Shown here: piece after piece, positions 59,041 through 64,000 of the stretch
Layout: each line of letters starts with the position of its first letter
Numbering within the stretch: position 1 is the stretch's first letter
NCBI GenBank assembly: GCA_009741485.1
Contig: CM019230.1
Location: forward strand, 8,513,675 to 8,577,674
Origin: Malurus cyaneus samueli
Taxonomy: Eukaryota > Chordata > Aves > Passeriformes > Maluridae
Direction: 5' to 3'
DNA length: 64,000 bases
Made by a program: the position numbers and the translations under genes
Notes under the pieces: model-generated
What the model was told of the DNA's origin: nothing
Databases searched by the model: none
The model's input: only the letters and a program-made list of their open reading frames with translations

Positions 59041-59118
59041 CAGCACCAGTCAATAAAAGCTTTATTGACAATAAGCTTTGTCAAAAAAAAAAAGCACCAG
59101 ACAATACAAGCTTTAATA
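59041..59118 (+). repeat. Short direct repeat around an A run
   Basis: AGCACCAGTCAATAAAAGC and AGCACCAGACAATACAAGC lie about 50 bp apart, with a near-palindromic AATAAAAGCTTTATT and an A run between them. Confidence 0.6.
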
Positions 59119-62100
59119 CCTTACCAAGGAGGATGCTGCCCACTGTGTACTGGGATGAACCCCAGAGGAGTGCTCCTGCATCAATGGGACCCAAAGGGAT
59201 GTGGTAAAACACACACACATGAGCCTTTGAGTCCTATAGCCACTGACAGTGCTGTGCACTGAACAGTTCACTGCCTGTGTCACAGGTTTCTGCTCACTCT
59301 GACTTCCTGGAGGATTGATGTGTTTGGCACATGCACACCTCCCTCCAGATAGTGCACAAAAACAGTGAGCTGCTTTGTGTGCTTGTTCTGTGTGCTGTGG
59401 GTTAAAGTCACCTTTGTGCTGAGGGTGAACATATGGTTTATGTATTTCAGAGAAGGGAACAGGAGATTGAAGCTTCATGTTTGCTACACAGGGGTGAAAC
59501 CATTCTAGAGCTCAGAGTCTGAGTCATTGGTTTTCCAGAGTTTGAAACAAATGGGGACATGCATTAAATTGGGTATTATCATATGTGTTGTTCATCTTCG
59601 ATTTTTTTCTTCATGGCATTGTCAGAGTCTGGCAGAATTGCAGGCAGAATCTGGCAGGGAAGGAATCAAATCTCTTGTTTGGGGTCTCTGAGTCATGCTT
59701 ATGTTAAACCCTGAAAGCTCAAACTCATGCACAGTGATGAATGCTGGGCAAGTGGCTTCCCACCAATTCCAGTGGGATCCCCTTCCCTTTCACAGAAGCT
59801 GAAGGGGACAGAAGTTCTGCAGGGAAAGCAATGAGATAAGAAGATTGGGGTTTGGGTTTTGGCTCAGGTCCTACTGCTCTAAGAAACGGGTGCAGAAACT
59901 AAAATTAAGATTACTATTGTAATGAATGGACTTCACAGCTGATTTTGATTTAGCTTCAAATAAATTCTCAGGACAGGAGGTAATATGGACTACATATAAC
60001 ATGCAGAATATTTTCACTAGTATTGATAGGTAACATGCCTGATTAGCTGATTTGAGTCTTTCAAAATCACAGCTAGATATTTAGGAATACCCAGACCTGG
60101 AAAGGAACTCTTTTGCTTCCTGGTGGCTCATTCTTCCTATATTGCAGAAATCATGGAAGAGATGCAGGTGGCAAAGTCTGGCAGCCTACAGGAACAATAT
60201 TTTTACTGTCCCAGACTCTCTGAGGATTGCAGTAGATCTTCAAGGTTCTACCAGACACTGCTTTTGCCTTTGTGTTTCTCATCAGTTCTCTAAGGGCCTT
60301 TCAAAGGGAAGAAACACTGAATATGGGCTATATAAATACGTGAATTTTTGATGCCTGTGATTAGTCTGCAGTAATTTGTTTGTTTGCCTATTTGCTTTTT
60401 TTTTTCCCTCCCCAAAATAAAACCCTAGAAAATTTTGTTTTGCTGCAGCCATAAATGAGAACTTTTCTTTTCCTGCCTCAGTAATTGAAGGTTTACATTA
60501 TTGCTGCTACAGCCTTTTTCCCCAACATTAAATCAGTAATTGATGCTCTATTGCCTGAACGTTAGCATGTTGGAGCTCTGGTCTGTAGGAGTTTCTCCAT
60601 CAACATATGAGAGAAACCCTTTTGTCCCTCCTGCTGTGACGTCCCTTGCATGCACTATTTCAGGATCCATTCAGCTAGAAAGTGAGCATATGGCAGATGC
60701 TCCTGCCTGGTGCTTGGGGTGTGCTTTTGGGAATGAGAATCACTCACTTTCACTCCTTGCTTCAATGAACCTGACACGGAAATGCTGACAGTGGAAGCAG
60801 CCTTGTTAATACTGCCAGCTCAAAGTGTTCAGAAATCATGTGTCAATCTTATGAATTTTGAGACAGTAGAATATATAGCTGAATCTTTGGCTAGTTTTTA
60901 TTTCCCTTTTGGTTTGTAGATTTGAGGACAAGTTTTCAAACTAATGGCTATGATCAGAACTAGGAAAAGCAGTGTGCATAAACCCTTCCCCTCCCTTCAC
61001 AGTAATTCTCTTGGAGGGAGTTTCTCCTCTTTATTTTATTTTATCAGCATCTTTGTGCCCCTCAGCAGAGAAGGCAACCTTTTAGTGAAGGCACTTCAAA
61101 CTCCAGGGCAAAAGAACCATCTCCTCCCCAAAATCCTTGCCTCCAAAGGGGTTATTCATACCTCCCTTTTATACCAGCACTGACTTCAACTCACCAATTT
61201 AAAAAGAGATTACCTTGAGATGTCTTTTAGCACTATTCCAGACTGAAATGATTGCTCATCTTTAGTTTGCAGCAGAACCTGACCAGATTTGCTCCCAGTG
61301 ACCTCATTTGAGCATCATTGTCAGGATGTTTTTCCTGCTGTCTCTCTGTATACCAATATTGAATCAACAACTTGCCATTAAACAAACAGGTCCCTCTTGA
61401 GCTAGAATTTAAATTTGAACCTTAATCCATGGCTTGGAAAGATCCCGTGACACTTCTCAATAAAAAAACTCTTCAGTGAAGATGGTGAAAAGGTGTCAGA
61501 GCCTGCAGGATTATAGGGAAGCCCAAAACAAAAGTCAGAGCCCTTGTGGGGCAGTTTGAGCACTCAGTACTAGGTGGTCAAATAACAAAACCTGGGAACA
61601 ATTTTACCTTTTGGCTGTGTTACTCCTGGGTAACCCTACCTCACATAACAACACCCACGGGTAGCTGCTCATTTATAATGCACATTTATTTAGAAAGAAT
61701 GAGTGAAATGCAAGGATCCTTCCCTTTTGTGACTTGTGGTGCCAAAATAATGAGGTGAATTGGGTTAGAACAGTGAAGTGGTTAATAATAATCTTGCTTT
61801 TAAATTCACCACATTTCAAGAAGTCCTTAAAAGAATTCCTACAGATGCCCTAGTAACTGATTTCAAGCTATCTTCAGTTCAAAACATAACATGCTCTGAC
61901 ATGGTCCCAAGAAAGAGCGATATAATTTGTTCTTATTTTGAGTTTCAATGCATAATAAGGTCATGTTCCAGAAATAAGAGCACTCTAAGGGGCATGACTG
62001 CAATTCCAGAAAATAATTCTCTTTTCCTACACTGAATGTTTCAGTCTTTGCAGGCTCAAAAGACATGAAGAAAAGAATGAAAGTCTTTAAGTAGCAGCCA

Positions 62101-63739
62101 AACACTCACCTAAGGCTTCCTACATCACCAGCTGAAATCTTCACAATGTTTAATTGTTATTCCTCACATGGATATTTTAAAGATCGGTCATGCCCATCAA
62201 TACCTTTGTTTCTGCCCATGTCTTGCTGAATGGTATGATTCATAGAAGCTTCTTGGAAGTGACTCAAGAGAGATTTGGTGTTTTCAAACAGCTTTTTGAA
62301 ATGCTAATGGCTGTTTAAGAGCAGCAGCAAGCAATTTCAGCTGGGGATGATTCAGTTGAGGAGCTTCTTCAAGCAAGTTTGTAGGAGTCAGAGAGACTCA
62401 GAGAAAATAGAAAAACTGGTGTTTTGCTTAAACAGTTCAAAGGGGGAATTGCAGCTTCCTCAAAAGGAAAAATATTCCAGTAGATTAAAAAACACTTTAA
62501 ACATTCTTGAGACCAGAAACTCTCCAAAGTTACAGGCTTGTACATAAGCAGGATGGGAACAGTGTCTGGAGGTGCTCCAGCTTTATCCCTCTAACAGAAG
62601 GAAGGATTCTATGGTGGCTCCATGCTGCCTTTGGGAGTCCCATCATGGGCTCTGATAGAAAATGTATTTGTGCTTTGTTACCCTGCCTGACCCAGCTGCT
62701 TGTGCTGATACTGGCTTGTGGTGGAGTCCAGATTCCAGCTGGAAAGACTGAATTCCTGCTGCTGGGGAGGATGTGGATCCTCACTCAATACCTTGGACAA
62801 GTCACTTCATCTGTGCAATGAGATAATAATGTTTCTTGACAGAGAATTGCTCAGTTAGGCACACTAAGATCATAAAACTAACTAAAACAATCTATCATAC
62901 CAGACCTATATAGAATACTGACCTATATGGAATAATAAGTCTGTAGAAATAACATTCCTGACCTGGTTAGTTTTGTGTATTCTTAAGTGCTTTGCCTTAA
63001 TCAGCAGTTTAACTCAAGCTAGCTCACATAACCCATCTTTATGTCCTAATTCAGAGAAAGCATTCCAAGTGAGAAATCCAGGTTCCCTAATTTCAGTCTG
63101 GAAAGGATCATATGATTTAGGAAAACCAACAGGATCTGAATGTGTAGTTGTAAATGACCTTCCAACAGTGATGTGGCATTAGCTTTCCATTCTTCACCAC
63201 CACTGAAGTGTAGCTGGAGGGAAAGGCATTTGAGCCATTTTTCCTGTGGCAAAGTTGCAGGTTATCAAGGTTGAACTTACACCCCTAGTCCTGAGAACAA
63301 GCTGATGATTGAGAGGAGACTCTGGCATGTCAGAACAAGAGGAGAGACCTTGCTCCTGATGGAGCTGTTCAGCCCACAGCATTCCCTCTGTGGAGGTCAC
63401 TTTGCCACAGTCCTGCATGTCTGGCACGCAGTTTATTGCCAACAGAATGTGCCTTCCCAGAAGGAAATACTGCTGCAATAATCTTATGGGTGGCCAAGAT
63501 TAAGATGTAAAATTTTCCAAGGCCACCACTGCATAAATAATGCATTGCAAAGGCTCAGTTTAAAGCCTGGAGAGTCATAGGTGTTCCTCAAGGCCAGAAA
63601 GCAAAGAGAGGCAAGGTTGAGGCACAGTTTATTTCACAAGTGTAGGAACTGGGAAGTCTGGGCTGTATTTACCCAGCTGGAAGCAGGCTTCACATCTATT
63701 TATTCCTAGGGTTTGCTTCAGGTGCATACTCTCCCATTA
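59119..63739. other. Gene-poor DNA, nothing recognised
   Basis: AT-rich non-repetitive sequence. Short open frames have no recognisable domain or splice context. Confidence 0.5.
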
Positions 63740-63900
63740 GGTTTTAGTGGCTGGAAAAGGCCAAATATATGTGAGGTCACTTTTGGTTAATTAATAGGGT
63801 AACAAGTACTGATTAATTAGTTTGGGCCTGAAATTAGCTGAGATAATTTCTTTGCAATGGCATTGGCCATTTATGAGCACTTCTTCTCCAAGACAAACAA
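63740..63900. promoter_or_regulatory. Candidate conserved homeodomain-site cluster
   Basis: GGTTAATTAATAGGG, CTGATTAATTAGTTTGGGC, CCATTTATGAGC and AGGTCACTTTTGG lie within 130 bp of non-coding DNA near the right edge. The call rests on motif density only. Confidence 0.35.
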
Positions 63901-64000
63901 TGGTCTGAAAACACAGCTTTCAGGGTGCATTCACCCTGAAAATTACTACCTGGATTTCTCAGAACTTCAACAGTAAGTGTTTTATTTAACTTAAATGCAT

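Noticed and set aside
1..64000. CRISPR arrays, operons, phage or bacterial systems
   Set aside because: The sequence has eukaryotic introns, CR1 and LTR-like repeats throughout, and no regular spacer-repeat array was seen.

Overview
The window is vertebrate nuclear DNA and almost certainly from a bird. It has many CR1-type LINE remnants, several LTR-like repeats, short introns in GC-rich genes, and genes I can identify by protein sequence: DHRS7C, BLOC1S3, CCDC61, an ARH1-type ADP-ribosylhydrolase (ADPRH) and a USP36/USP42-like deubiquitinase. A neoavian, perhaps passerine, source is a guess from the repeats. No operons, CRISPR arrays or prokaryotic features exist here.

Layout. 1-3.4 kb: first two coding exons of DHRS7C (minus strand, rest beyond the left edge). 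3.4-8 kb: AT-rich intergenic DNA with CR1, an AT microsatellite and a 73-bp minisatellite. 8.07-17.33 kb: a 4.6-kb unit present twice in direct tandem; each unit holds an LTR-like repeat, BLOC1S3 (plus) and CCDC61 (minus, convergent). CCDC61 copy A is a complete 13-exon, 412-codon frame; copy B has three single-base frameshifts; both BLOC1S3 copies are broken at different GC-rich places. 17.3-18.5 kb: CpG-island promoter and a C-rich minisatellite. 20-21 kb: degenerate 21-bp and 31-bp repeats. 21.7-24.8 kb: ADPRH (minus, 7 exons), containing a 25-N assembly gap. 22.85-39.96 kb: an 8.55-kb unit present twice; the second copy carries only exons 1-4 and a fragment of exon 5 of ADPRH. 40.3-45.0 kb: the USP36/42-like gene (minus, at least 11 exons, complete catalytic domain and C-terminal tail). 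45.5-52.1 kb: repeat-dense, with CR1, a roughly 165-bp satellite-like family that switches orientation, a purine-rich array and a degenerate TTAGGG-like block. 52.1-64 kb: AT-rich, gene-poor DNA with two segments that look like conserved regulatory elements.

The genes do not form one pathway. DHRS7C is a muscle sarcoplasmic-reticulum SDR enzyme, BLOC1S3 builds lysosome-related organelles, CCDC61 is a centriole/cilium protein, ADPRH removes ADP-ribose from arginine, and the USP is a cysteine deubiquitinase. The most important caution is assembly quality: two direct tandem duplications differ largely by one-base indels, their frameshifts are complementary between copies, and the N gap has no missing sequence when compared with its duplicate. 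Uncollapsed haplotypes or misassembly are therefore as likely as real segmental duplication. I did not find a clear new biological system; the best leads are the repeat architecture at 46.9-52.1 kb and the divergent USP gene.
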